Made by a program: the position numbers and the translations under genes. The notes below the pieces were generated by a model, which saw only the letters and a program-made list of their open reading frames with translations, searched no databases and was not told the origin of the DNA. This document shows positions 40,869-52,563 of a stretch of 64,000 nucleotides of DNA, piece by piece; positions within the stretch are counted from its first letter, which is position 1; the number at the start of each line of letters is the position of its first letter. This stretch comes from Bolinopsis microptera (lineage: Eukaryota; Ctenophora; Tentaculata; Lobata; Bolinopsidae), in assembly GCF_026151205.1 (NCBI RefSeq), contig NC_087076.1, positions 15,708,419 through 15,772,418 on the forward strand. Direction: 5' to 3'.

Positions 40869-41954
40869 ATGCAGCACAACTACACAACATTTCACAACAA
40901 AGTTAACAACTACTACACTGAGCGGATACGAAGTAGAGACGAGCGGTATTTCTGGACTTTATACAACATTATCGTGGCTCTCTCATCCCTCCTGGGAGAC
41001 ACGACCATCCTGATCGCCACCATAAAATGGAAAGCAATCAAACTGCACCGGGTAATCGTGGTGGTGATCCAGCATTTAGCGGTATGTGACCTCCTCCTCA
41101 CCACATTCCACGTTATCCCAACTATTATCTCCCTCATAGCTGATGACTGGGTGTTCGGACAGTCCCTCTGTCATCTCCAGGAAACAGTAGACTGGTTGTG
41201 CTTCCCCATGACGGGAGCTCTGACTTGTGTTCTTACTCTCAGTAAACTAATCATTGTAAAGTTCCCCCTGAAAACAGGGACCTGGTCGAGGAAGAGGGCC
41301 CATGTGGTGTGTGGGATGGTTTGGGTCCTCAATGTCGTCTCCCCAGTTCACGTTATCCACATCTTCTACACCGACTCCGATACCATCTTCTTCAGCTACG
41401 TCTCCTACTCTTGTAACTTTGACTTGTCTTTAACTCGAGCCCCAGGATGGCTCCAGAAGTCAGCCCACATCTCCATGTTAGTGTCTCTAGCTGTTGTCTT
41501 CATAATCCTGGCTCTGTCCTCAGCTCTGCTGCTGTTTGAAGCCAGGAAGACAGCAATGCGACAGAGGTCCTCACTGAGGTGGCAGGGGGTTGTAACAGTC
41601 ATCATGACCACTGCTGTCTTCATCATATCCTGGTGTCCTAACCTCCTGGTGGGAACCACTAGTCTCACCCTCTCAGTTCACTACAATATCTCAACATGGA
41701 GAACCACTCAGTTTCTGCTGAACCTCAACATTATGGCTAACTTCTTTGTATACACTCTAACAGTACCGAGCTTCAGGGAGACCCTGAGGTCTAGATTTCA
41801 GACGGCAGCAGGGAAAGTAGGACAGTTGAGAACGCCGCCCGGTGAGGGGATCAGACACTTTGGTGGGGTTACAGCCAGGGTGGGCAACTTACCACATATT
41901 GTGTGGCAACAGCTTGAGAACTCAGATCAGTCTGAGCCGGGAAGGCCCGGATAA
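40869..41954 (+). CDS. Divergent class-A-like seven-transmembrane receptor, intronless, 361 aa
   Basis: A single frame with seven hydrophobic helices. TM1 is about 32-52 with GDTTIL in place of GNxxV. TM2 is about 65-88 (HLAVCDLLLTTF). TM3 is about 100-125 after Cys in GQSLCHLQETVDW. TM4 is about 142-162. TM5 is about 200-225. TM6 is about 240-262 (FIISWCPNLL, resembling CWxP). TM7 is about 280-302 (NLNIMANFFVYTL, where NPxxY has become NFFVY). The Cys in TM3 and one in loop 2 (YSCNFD) could form the usual disulfide. The DRY position reads SKL. Two NxT sites lie near the N-terminus. The ligand is unknown. Clean codon structure and full length argue that it is functional. Confidence 0.8.
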   Translation: MQHNYTTFHNKVNNYYTERIRSRDERYFWTLYNIIVALSSLLGDTTILIATIKWKAIKLHRVIVVVIQHLAVCDLLLTTFHVIPTIISLIADDWVFGQSLCHLQETVDWLCFPMTGALTCVLTLSKLIIVKFPLKTGTWSRKRAHVVCGMVWVLNVVSPVHVIHIFYTDSDTIFFSYVSYSCNFDLSLTRAPGWLQKSAHISMLVSLAVVFIILALSSALLLFEARKTAMRQRSSLRWQGVVTVIMTTAVFIISWCPNLLVGTTSLTLSVHYNISTWRTTQFLLNLNIMANFFVYTLTVPSFRETLRSRFQTAAGKVGQLRTPPGEGIRHFGGVTARVGNLPHIVWQQLENSDQSEPGRPG

Positions 41955-44900
41955 TCAGTTAAAGAGGGCCAGATATGAACATATCGAAAGTTTTTAATAA
42001 TTATTATTCGTTGTTTGCATATAATTATAAACGTACAGACTGAGTGATATTTGTAACAGGCCTGATGTGACTACATTTTGTAAACCTACGTCGCTAGTGA
42101 TTCTAAAATTCTATTTAGATAAAGTCTCCAAAAATATATTCACGTATTGTATTTTAAGAATGTCGTTATAAATTTCACAAATCGACGTTGTCTCAGACAG
42201 GAGCCTCCCGGTTTTTAAAGTTACGGTAATCGAGTAATGGGAGTAACTGATATACTGATTATAAAAAGCGAGCGGTTAACTAACAGAAATCATGAAAAAA
42301 TGAATGAAATTAAACGTGTATTAACAAGAGAAGAAAAGTGCAAAAGTGACCATCAACACAAGTGAAGAGTCAAACTAAATCTCACGAAACAAGAAAAGAC
42401 GAAACAGAGCAAGAAATGACACACTGCAATATCATCACACAGTATTTACAACCACCCCAGCAGCTCATGAGGTCGCATCATACGACGATGATGTAATGTT
42501 CTAGAACACTAGTTCCACATCGAGTGTGTACCCCACTAAACGTAACAGTTAACTTAATGCTATTCAACTTTACAAGTGTACAGATAAACTAAAGCTGGAC
42601 CTCACTTTTCGATTGTGGTACAGGAACTGTTCAGATAGAAAATGAACAACATGCCCAGTGGTATATATACCAAATACAATACAAAATACAAGGGGGGAAT
42701 AAATGAGGAGATTTGGCTCTCGAGATGCCCCCTATATAGTGTCATTATTCCATGTGTGCGTATTGGTTTACATGTTATTAACCACCTGGATCATTTCTAC
42801 ATCCAGTACTCTATTTACCTCTCTACACATAGCTCTCGCTACTTGTAAACACTAGAGCTAGTTAACAGGACAGAGTAAGAGAGGGGGGATAGGGGGGGGG
42901 GGGGGGGGGGGGACTGGCCACTGGGGGAGCTATGAGAGTGAGATGAACAGTCGGAATAGCTCTGCTAATTTCATGAGAAGATAATCATTTTCATAACACT
43001 GTAGAGATCAGTATATATTCAACGAAAAGCCGCAAATATCCTATGTAACCTAGCTCACTAAAATGAGATGCCATAATGAACCGCAAGATTGAAGATACAA
43101 TCTGGAAATTAAAAAGTATCTTAACAATAAATAAACGTTACGATTAACAGTATCGAGTTATACGAGAATGGAATCAACGCTGAGTAATAATATAAGGGGA
43201 GATTTACTATTTAGGAGAACAAATGAAGCAAACAAAAGCATTAAGTGTGGGAGAGTAAAGTGTGGGAGAGTAAAGTTAAGGAAGTGGAATATAGCTGGAG
43301 TGTTCTCCTCTGGATTAAATAAACAAATTTAATGAGGCCTAGCAGCTGACTTCTTACTATAGCGTGTGGTGTGTATTGTGTGACTTATTGGTGGAAAGTT
43401 GCACACCTTTTGTACAAATTAGGTGTTAAGTAAATATTAGTTGTGTAAATATTGAGATCTACAGCTCTAATGAGGATTAGGAAAATACTCACATTTTTCT
43501 GACAAGTGAAGACATCTCAGTGGTCAAAGGAAAGTGGACTAGTGATTAATTGTCAACTTCAAGCAAACAGTCGATGGTAAAATGGAATTGATCGTTGAAG
43601 CTGTGATAGTGATAAAGCAGGAACTCGTGGGAGACAGGAATGTCAAGTGATAAGATTATAGAAGTGATAGCGGTACATTTACATAGATGATAAAACAAAT
43701 TCTTAAGTTAACATCATCTACATTATACATTCTACACCAATTTAGGAGATAACCGGAAAGTTGTGGGTTCTATTTATACGAACTACGGAACTGATACTTG
43801 ATAGTAATATGATCAGAAAATCACAAGAACTGGCGTAGAACGTCTGCATTTTGAAACACGTGCGCGCGGCGTGGTGGTGTGACGTCACGCTGCACCCCTA
43901 TTTTTAAGTGGCACTGTACCACATGCTGGGTAGTGGGTATGCTCTGATATCCTCTCAACCGAACTATCCCCGACCTATTCTTGTAACACAGTAAATATAC
44001 CACTAACCTAAGTTCGAAAGCTTACCTGGTAACTAATGTATAACAACTTGAGAATAATAATTAGAGAAAGGAGGGATGATAAAAGAAAAGTTTGTTAAAG
44101 CAACTAGACTTTAGTTATTACTCCACCATGTATGTAATTATAATCTAACAATATACATATTATATAATAGGGGAATTTTTCAATATCGCCGTATCTCAGG
44201 GAAGCGGTACAAGTAGAAATGCAGATCCCATATAATTGTGATGCAGCAGCTCTGTAACGAATGTAGATCTCTTGTTAACAATCACCCGCACGGAAATTAT
44301 AATGAAGCAATTATTGGTAAGGAGTAGACAATGATCTCTCCGAATCTGCAGCCCCAAATACAATAGAGGATGTTCTGCATTGTCCGTGAGGCTGATGATA
44401 TAGTAGTAAAACATGCACTGTGCAGTAAAGCATGCCATATTGGGTGCATACTGCATACCAAATCGTCATGGCATGGACCTTCAAAATCTCTTCAAAATCT
44501 CTCAGAAGTAGAGGTGAAACCACCACAAGGACTATATAAGGCTTGAAAATGTACAAACAGAACAAATGCCACACCATTTCTGATCTTTACGTGCTGGCTT
44601 TTATATATCGGTGACAACTGCAGAGAACATTCGCATTTTTACAAGTATGTATTAAGAAATTACGAGCAAACGTTGTATACCTTGAAACATTGCAACAAAA
44701 TTTTGAGATATTAAATCGCAATTATTAACAGAAGTAACGCGGACACTAATATTGACATGATCGTTCCTAACGATGTAAGATGCAACACCAGTAGTCGGAT
44801 GTATCATATGATCATATTATGGCTCCAGCTATTAGCTAATATGTAGGCTGATGTTTCTACTTGGCGACGTTATGATTCTTGGATATACGTTAAGTGGCAT

Positions 44901-46813
44901 CAAATTTCAGGGAGGATGATCTACCAGTAATATCAAAACCGGACGTGCCTCCCAATGCCACCTGATTTAAAATTTGCATGCTGATCATTACATTTTGTTT
45001 GGAAATGTATCAAAATAAATATGAATATGTCATTTTAAGGGTAATCTGGCTTTGATCATTGACGAAGACACCAAATCTAAGAGTACTGTAAACAAACTGC
45101 ATGAACTAAACAGAAACGGAAATGAAACCATCAAATCTACAGTTTATCACGATAAACGCGGCAGTTAACAACAAGAAATGAGTCAAGGGTAAACAATATG
45201 ATATTTAAATATACAAATGTTTTACAAGTCTTATGAGTTTCTAACAGGACTGAGGACGGCACAGCGTGATTGTACCCTGCTGTTACTGTCCAGCCGGGTA
45301 GAGATGCAGGTTGGACTAATCTCTCTCTCGACAACTACGCAGCCTCATTGGAGCGCAAACATTACAGGCCTGGTTCCTGGAGCAACAACCGTCTGCACGT
45401 TAACCATGGTAATAACTTTGCAGAGGTAAATGGTTAGCCTGATAATAACTTTGCAGGAGATAATGACGTAATGATCCCTCTAGTCGAATTGTGTTGAACA
45501 GCTCAGGATTGTAGTGACGTGCCCGTATAATAATCTGTAATCCAAGCAGAGCTGGGGGTTGGTCTTGTTAATGTTTTGTGCCCGTACTGTCGGGTCTAAT
45601 TACGTCATTGAGAGATAATGTTATCGCTACAATTACGTGTGGCCGGTGGTTATTTCAATTTGGGCGTTAGGAAATGACTCATCAATCAGGAATAGAAAAA
45701 GTCAAAACTCGAAAGTATCGCTCAATTTCGGTTACATGCACCTGCAGGCTCTAAAGTGACACCTGCAGTTTTGATAATTAACAAAGACCTAAGTGCTTGG
45801 TGTGCTTCAAGTTCAAGAGTGAGATCAAATAACGTACACAAATCACGGCACAATGCGCTGAATTCATTTTCACTGACAAAAGAGCTAACCTGAGCAGTTG
45901 ACAAGGGTAGAGAATAGAGCAAAACCTCGGGAAGTTAACAACATCCTCCCCACTAACTACATCTCCACATCCAATACAGATTGTGTAAGAACACTCCTCA
46001 GTCTGATCTTCACAAACAGTTTCCTTGTGTTTGGATTCGCTTATCATGATAACTTCATTGTCCTTTTAGTCGTGATATTGATGAATCAGTCGTATTTGAA
46101 GGTGGAAACTGACGAGGATCTTCAAATATCTATCGTACTGAACGGATCAAGAAGTTGAGCAAGAAGCGTACAAGTTGTCATATAATCGTTTACAGCCCCT
46201 CTAGTACTAAGACAGTTGAAACGAGAAGATGAGAGCGATAAAAAGAGACTCGTTAATTGTAATGTAGTACTGTGGCTGTAACAACAGCAACACCTGGACT
46301 AAGTTTACACATCCCCCACACCCTGCGTGGGTACATTATATGATAAGTCTGCTAATAATGAGAAACTTGCTGGCCTCCCCTCCCCAATGTTTGGTATTTT
46401 AGTAGTTTCTCTCGATATGACGTAAGATTTGAGCTTGTTGTTCTGTCTCCGATAAGTTGGAACTCTGCCAGGAGTTAGCGATCAAAAGCTTTTGTGTTGT
46501 TCTGATAACAGATGTTATGGAGTGTTACAGCTCATTTGGCTGACTATCGACATCATGAAACATGACAGTTTCTTTGCTATGTCTTTATAAGGATCGTTTG
46601 CATATCAAAGTTGGCCTAAGTACGGACGCTGATAAAATTTTTGTAATGGCCAGGATTAAGCTCGCTGAGGGAAGCAAATTTTCAAAATCTTGCAGACGTC
46701 ATATGTGAACAGTATCTAGTTATTTCTACGGTTGGAAAACAAGTTTTTACCCATCAAAAACTCCTGCATGCATACACTAAACATTTCCATCTGCATAGTG
46801 ATTCCGCGTAGGA
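41955..46813. other. Spacer between the second receptor and the GST-fold gene
   Basis: No gene supported. A frame at about 45279-45425 reads like protein (YPAVTVQPGRDAGWTNL, ending FAE at a GTAAAT), but an in-frame TGA directly precedes it and no acceptor lies between, so I do not call it. A run of 21 G lies at 42892-42912. Confidence 0.35.
42892..42912. repeat. Poly-G run of 21
   Basis: Uninterrupted G homopolymer followed by ACTGGCCACTGGGGG. Potentially quadruplex-forming; length may be uncertain in assembly. Confidence 0.85.
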
Positions 46814-49102
46814 ATGGCCGAGTCTAGCAGTACCTTACACGTGTTAACAGGAAACAAAGATGCAAATGCGGTCCAGTTGATGGCCAAGATATCCAGCTTG
46901 AGTTTGAATGTGGTAAAGTAGGTCACAGGTCACTTTAGCTTTAAATCGATCATGTTACTGAGATGACCTTATGTTATTGTAACACAGTTACTTTGAACAA
47001 TAAATTGTACAGGAATATTCTTAAATTCAGTGCGACGGAATCATATTTGTTTTGAAGTTGTACGGGATTATTCAATCGTAATATTCGTTGGTATTCTGTA
47101 TTATTTCCTTAAAGCGATTAATGATTTAATCAATCAGTCACCACCTACGTCCCACAGTCACGACAAAGAAGACGAAATGAAAAGTTCCGTACCATTTGGA
47201 GAGTTGCCAGCTCTGGAGGTGGATTTACAGCTGTATTCAGGGGTGGAGCCTATCCTTCGTTATGTGGCTCAGCTAGCTGGCTTCTGTCCTACTGACCCCA
47301 TTGAGGTTGAGCTTGAGCTGTCTTTTTGTTAAACGTTTACTTTCTTCGCCTTCCTCATAGTCATACTTATCGTTTTGTTTTATCCACGAGAGTTACCTTG
47401 ACAAATATTTGTCCAGGTATTAGAAGCAGACATGCTGTTAAAAGCAGTGGAGGATTTCAGAAGGTGTCCTAAACCGATGATCCCGAATCCAACAGACGAA
47501 GAGCCTGGCCAGGAGATGAGAGGTCTGATGAGAGGAGTTAGGGGGCTGGGGAGACCTCCCCGACGTGGAGGCAGGGGGATGAGGAGGGGGAGGGGCATGA
47601 GGCACCTTGTTGATGACGAGGTAGGGTATTATCATTCCTGGTCCGCTATCATTGCTTGTCAGTTCTTAGTGTTTGAAAGATCTATATAATTGGTTATCTG
47701 TTTATCAGTCAGGAGGGTTTGGACCAGTACGGAGACAAAGACGACGGCACGGACTGGATCCAATGAGCGGTGAAAGAAAGAACCCATTCGACTTGAAGGA
47801 AGAGGAGAACACACCTGGTAATCTGATTCTTGGTAACCATCTGCTGGAAAACCATCGCCAGCTCAGAAAGATTAAAAAAGCAAAGGATTACTTGATTGGA
47901 TTTAGTCGACATCTAGAGAACAGTCTAGATGGAGCAGAGTTCCTGGTGGGAAGCAATGTATGTGAAGTAATCTAGATTCACGTACTCTAGTTCGACAGTC
48001 GACACGCACTATAGTTCGACAACTTAAGTTCGCCAGATATATACCCCTGTCGAAATTCGGTACGTGTCGAACTAGAGTCCAGGTAGCGTACTCTAGTTCG
48101 ACAAATAGTTTCGGCTTGTGATCCAACGGCTATTGCCAGGTCCTCATCATAGAATTATAAATTACAGGGTTCAATGACAGATAAAACAATTTTCTGACAT
48201 CTAGCAACTAGATTTACCAGCGGTTAGAAATTCCAGAACCTTTCAGTGGTTTTAATTCTCCTGTTTGCCACTCGGTTCTGGTATAGGTAACAGGAAAATG
48301 GATTGATATCCGACTGTTTCCGGTTCAGCAGCCAAATCTCTAGATCGGTACTCGGTTACTAGTCGTTTGTGATAATATAAAGTGTGGTATGTGATATTTA
48401 TATTAATATAGCGTACTCTACAAGCTAGATCTATAAAACGGAGTACGAGTTACCACGTTTGTCTTTTATCTCTCCGCTAAGTCTACAATTCTGCTAACTA
48501 ACAATTGAGTATGGAGTCAATTAAATGTTCATAGATATGGATTATAGATCGAGATAACATTCACACACAATTGAACAGCATGGGACAAGTGGAAAACAAA
48601 CGAATAAATTTCAAGCTCGTAAAGGATCGTTGGTTGAGATCGGAGATTTCAAAACTCTAGTTTGACAGTCTAAGTTCTCTTGTCGAACTTTAGTACGCGT
48701 CGAACACTAGAAGTTGAGTTCAGGTAGCGCACTTTATTTCGACAGAGTCGAACCTAGGTTTTGTCGAACTACAGTACGTGTAGAACTAGAGTGCGTGTCG
48801 AACTTGAGTACGTGTACCTTGTATCACGTGGTGACCCCCACGGCGGGTCATACAACGTATGACAACGTGTACCCTAGTTCTAGATATATAGTGACGATGA
48901 TTTAAAACTAACAGTAACAATTACAAAAGTACTCCCATAATGATAATTCAAATTTCAGCTGAGCTATGCGGATTTTTCTTTGTTTGCGGAGCTGAGGACT
49001 CACTTAACGGCCCAGCCAGAGTTCCTGAAACATTTCCCAACTTTGCAGAACTGGCACAACAGCCTGGCAAACGCTCAACCTTTCAGCAACTTTATGAACT
49101 GA
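46814..49102 (+). CDS. Glutathione S-transferase-fold protein with an RG-rich insertion, five exons, 282 aa
   Basis: Exons: 46814-46917, 47158-47305, 47417-47620, 47709-47957, 48959-49102. All introns are GT-AG and phases close; the exon 2 donor GTTGAG is the weakest. Residues 1-80 resemble a GST thioredoxin-like half: LHVLTGNKDANAVQLMAKI, then VPFGELPALEVD with the cis-Pro-like LPALE, and GVEPILRYVAQLAG in place of the usual SxAILRYLA. The C-terminal helical half has KKAKDYLIGFSRHLENSL, AEFLVGSN and the N-capping box LSYADFSLF, then HFPTLQNWHNSLA. Between the halves, about residues 109-170, sits an arginine/glycine-rich stretch (RPPRRGGRGMRRGRGMR and VRRQRRRHG) absent from ordinary GSTs. It could be an enzyme, or a non-enzymatic GST-like module as in EF1-gamma or the multisynthetase proteins; the serine of EPILRY-type glutathione sites is replaced by Glu. 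Confidence 0.8.
47985..48120. repeat. Inverted-repeat cluster of a GTACTCTAGTTCGACA motif, part 1
   Basis: In intron 4 of the GST-fold gene. The motif ACTCTAGTTCGACA and its complement TGTCGAACTAGAGT alternate in both orientations with small changes, so the transcript could fold into several alternative hairpins. Confidence 0.7.
48650..48812. repeat. Inverted-repeat cluster of the same motif, part 2
   Basis: About eight copies of TGTCGAACT-like words in alternating orientation, ending directly at the 8-bp target duplication of a 47-bp MITE copy. Same intron as part 1, about 530 bases downstream. Confidence 0.7.
48819..48865. mobile_element. Minimal 47-bp hAT-like MITE, copy 3, with a perfect 8-bp target duplication
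   Basis: Begins TTGTATCACGTGGTGACCCC and ends GGGTCATACAACGTATGACAA. It consists of little more than the two terminal inverted repeats. Flanked by CGTGTACC at 48811-48818 and 48866-48873. It is inverted relative to the copy at 17968. Confidence 0.8.
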
Positions 49103-49691
49103 AATCTGAGCTAGTGAAATGAAAATGATCATACCTTCCGCATTCGATGTTGGTGTTGTTGTGAAAATGTTGTTTTAAAACTAAAAGTGAACAAGATACC
49201 ATAAAGCTAGGAGTAGGTGTGTTAACTCACCTCAAAGTTGAAATACATTCATGAGATTCAGGGATATCTTCCAGTGTGGCTGTGTGGATGGGTCTTGGAG
49301 CCTGTTGATATGCTCTTTGTTGCAGCGGCTGCCACGGCCACGCCATTAAAATCTTATCGATTTAACCAACATCACAAGCCATCAAGTTATTGTCATGCTA
49401 AATTGAAGCACCTTGAAAAATTAGAGAAACAGAAGGCCAAATCATTGAAAACATTTACCGACAAAGACAAGTATATCATTTGTCTTTTATAACGCAGTTT
49501 TCCAAAGAACTGTGTAATATTAGCCTAGCTATTTAAACTTTTTAAGGTCGACTGTAAAACGGGTATATCAACTTCATGTGACTTTTAATGTATTGCATCT
49601 TAAATTCTGAAACAATCTGACTTTAATGTTATTGGAGCACTCGTCCCATAAAAAACTTCACAACAATGAAAGTATTATCAAGAAATGCGAT
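49103..49691. other. Spacer after the GST-fold gene
   Basis: Contains the gene's likely 3' UTR and an open frame at 49238-49492 (84 codons, with LKHLEKLEKQKAKSLKTF). It is lysine-rich but has no recognisable domain or splice partner; I do not call it a gene. Confidence 0.3.
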
Positions 49692-49796
49692 TACCTGGGG
49701 ACCCCAGGCTATAATGTTCATAAAGTTAAACATAAACATAAACCGAATAGAGATTCAGCGGAATGATACATGATAGGCTGAGCGCCTCCCAGTATA
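49692..49796. mobile_element. Second copy of the short TACCTGGGG...CCCAGTA element
   Basis: Shares TACCTGGGGACCCCAGGCTA, AATAGAGATT, GCGGAATGA and AGGCTGAGCGCC with the copy at 10419-10493, plus about 30 extra internal bases. It is flanked by a longer direct repeat, AAGAAATGCGATT (about 49679 and 49797), which argues against a fixed 8-bp duplication for this family. Confidence 0.65.
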
Positions 49797-49919
49797 AAGA
49801 AATGCGATTGCTGTTGATGGGATTAATCCTCAGGATCTAGGAGGGTGTACGTGTTCTATGCAGAAGACTATCGTTTTTGCATTTCAGAAATTTGTCAAAC
49901 TAATGTTTGTCCATTAGCT

Positions 49920-50030
49920 GATGTTCTGGGGGGGGGGGGGGGGGGGGGGGGGAGGGGGGTTTCCAAATGATTACGCTGGTGTAATTTTGATACAATGGCT
50001 ATGTGTAAAACTGCTAGGTTGAGATAATAC
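49920..50030. repeat. Poly-G run and fragment of the 52.6-55.0 kb TIR element
   Basis: A run of 25 G (49928-49952) and AGGGGGG are followed by GGTTTCCAAATGATTACGCT and then GTGTAATTTTGA...ATGTGTAAAACTG. The same word order occurs at about 54905-54958 inside the TTAA element, so this is a partial copy of it. It is joined directly to the LINE 3' fragment. Confidence 0.65.
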
Positions 50031-50039
50031 TACAGAAAT

Positions 50040-51262
50040 GGATCTTTCACAGCAGCAAATACTGAACTGAGGGCCAAGGCTCTCCGTGCTCTCTATGGCC
50101 TCAAAGGCAATATCGTCAAAGATGCCCTCTCTCACCGTTCTCTAAACTTTCTATTTGACTCTCTAATAAAACCGATACTGCTCTATGGCTGCCAAATCTT
50201 ATGTCCTCACTGAAAAACCATGAGATACCTCTCCAAAGCAGATAGCAAAGCCAACCCCCAGCATACTCTCAGGTACATCTCACAAGACCACTATGAAAGA
50301 TTCCACCTTAAGTTTATCAAGTGGTCCTTGTCTGTCCATTCAAAAGCATCAAATATAGGCTGCTGGGGCGAAAGTGGGCGCCACCCCCTCTTCTTTGAAG
50401 CCTGCAAACTTGCAATAGATTTCTATACTCGCCTTGAAAGCACTGAAAATGAACTTCTCTCCGCTGCATTTCACGAGCAGATTATGCTGGGCCTTCCTTG
50501 GTACACCAACATCTCTAATCTTCTCACCAAATATAACTTCCCCCACTCATCCTCTTCAAAATCCAAGCTCTCTACCCAAATCAGTCACAACATGAGGGAA
50601 GAATTTGTGGATACCTGGAAATCTGCCAAGGCATCCTCACCTAAATTAGAATTCTACAATCAAATTAAACATGATTTTGAACCAGAAACATACTTAGGAG
50701 TGGTTAAGATCCCCGATGCTCGGAAAAGCTTAACAAGGTTTCGTATTAGCTGCCACAATTTTTACATTGAGAGGGGCCGTTACGAAACCCCCCTGGTACC
50801 AAGAGAACATCGATGGTGCACTTTTTGCTTTTTCAGCAAGGGGCTTAAGCCTATTGAGGACGAAATTCATGTTCTAACTGACTGTTTACTCTACTCCTCA
50901 GTTAGAGAAAAATTTAACTTCCATCCCAAAAATATTACTGACCTAGCCGGTTTGCTATCCGATAAAACACTAGACCCTACAAAATTTACTGCCACAGCAA
51001 GAGCAATCCATTCAATTCTCTCTGTGAACGAAAATTTTACAGCCTACTATAAGAGCCCAGATTTCCACTCAAATACTGGCCAATGCATAATGCTATAGGA
51101 CCTCAAAAATAGTATTATATTAAACATTTCTATTTTATCCCTACACATCTGTAAATAACTAGAATTGTGTAACCTTAAATTATTTCAGAATTATAACTAT
51201 TGTGAATTCAATAAAATAATTATCACTTTTGTATCCTTGTATCCTTGTATCCTTGTATCCTA
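50040..51262 (+). pseudogene. LINE 3' end with RT thumb, zinc-finger-like C-terminus and repeat tail
   Basis: The frame from about 50040 (LRAKALRALYGLKGNIV, then SLIKPILLYGCQIL) is the region just after the RT active site in CR1/L2-like LINEs. It has one in-frame TGA near 50211 and then runs open from 50220 to 51098. Near the end is a Cys/His cluster, WCTFCFFSKG followed by EIHVLTDCLLY, as seen in LINE C-terminal zinc-knuckle regions. The 3' end is a short tandem tail of TATCCTTG (51231-51262), typical of target-primed insertion. 5'-truncated and not autonomous. Confidence 0.85.
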
Positions 51263-52559
51263 GCGGTGGCATGCCGGGTGTTTTAAAAACCAATCCATAA
51301 TCAGTAAGCAGTTAGCGGGAAGCAGCCAATTAATCAATAGGTAGATCTAAGATCCAAATAATGTGAATATAAGCGAATATGAGGAGAACAATTAAAGCTG
51401 TATTATATCATCAGAGGAAAGCGGTGGTAAGTAAATAAGGTAAATAAATAAGTTTAACCTAGTGGCATTAAGGATTAAGGCAGCACTCGTCTCATATAAA
51501 ATTAACAACATCTAAACATCATTGAGGAGAACTAACTAGCGCTAACAAAGTTTTGATCAATGCAAGACTACTCTTCTCAAAGTTGGTATACAAAGAATGT
51601 CACATACATAGGAATGTCGTCCATAAAAGTATGGTGTAAGACTGCTGTCCCTCAATTCCTCAAGTCTCTTTTGATCTGCAATAATTTAACAATAACAATG
51701 AGCAAGCAGAAAACAATAGCGGCCGCCAATAAATCTACAGGTTGATAATGTTCACTCATGGTCTGCACTGAGTATCGATTGAACTTCTCAAACAAAAGGG
51801 TACAACAAAGAAAACAACAATTTCAAGAAAAACAAAGCGATAACATCATACAACTTTCCCAGTCAGTACTGTTGAGTTCCATAAACAAAGGCGCTGAAAT
51901 CTATATAAGAACCTACCCTACATAAGAACTATGCTCTATTTCTAAGCCAATCAACAGAAATCCATGGATCACCGTCGATTAACCGTCACTGATTTAGGTG
52001 ACGAAACCTGATCTCAGTGGGATTCTAGATGGATTCTTAACGGTGGTCGGTCACCGGTTGATTAAGCGGCAAAATTTGTTGCAAAACTTCTGTTTTGTTA
52101 AGTACGTATATCATATTCATAATGTGGTGATCTTTAAAAAGTAAAACTGGCGAATTCATAACGAAATTTTGTAAACTATTACAGTTGAATGTTTCAATAA
52201 TTATCTAAACGTACAAACCGAACTCCTCGGTAACGATCGCACACTGCACACCATCTTGTAATGTTTACATGTACTATTATAGTAAAATAAGTAATACTTA
52301 TTAAGTATCGATAAAAGAGAGTATTAAAAGAAAAGAATAGCCAAAAAGGATTTACAAAACTATCTTTTGAAATCAATTCGTAAAAGAATACATAATTTTT
52401 GATGGATTATATAAATAATTAAGATAACATCGACAAGTTTTCAATAAACCATAATTAATCAGATCTATGAAACCGTATTTAATTGTTTTCGTATCACTTT
52501 GAAAGGTTCATCAGATTGAGAAACTTCATAATCATAAGTCTTTGTAAGAGAGAGCTCCT
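51263..52559. other. Spacer between the LINE tail and the TTAA element
   Basis: AT-rich with no supportable gene or tandem array. Confidence 0.35.
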
Positions 52560-52563
52560 TTAA

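Noticed and set aside
45245-45425. Protein-like frame YPAVTVQPGRDAGWTNL...NFAE followed by GTAAAT
   Set aside because: An in-frame TGA immediately precedes it with no acceptor in between, and no partner exon was found.
46913-46917. Earlier GST exon 1 donor GTAAAG
   Set aside because: It leaves the wrong phase for exon 2; the GTAGGT donor five bases later closes the frame.
49238-49492. 84-codon lysine-rich frame
   Set aside because: No domain, no splice partner, and length within chance for this AT content.
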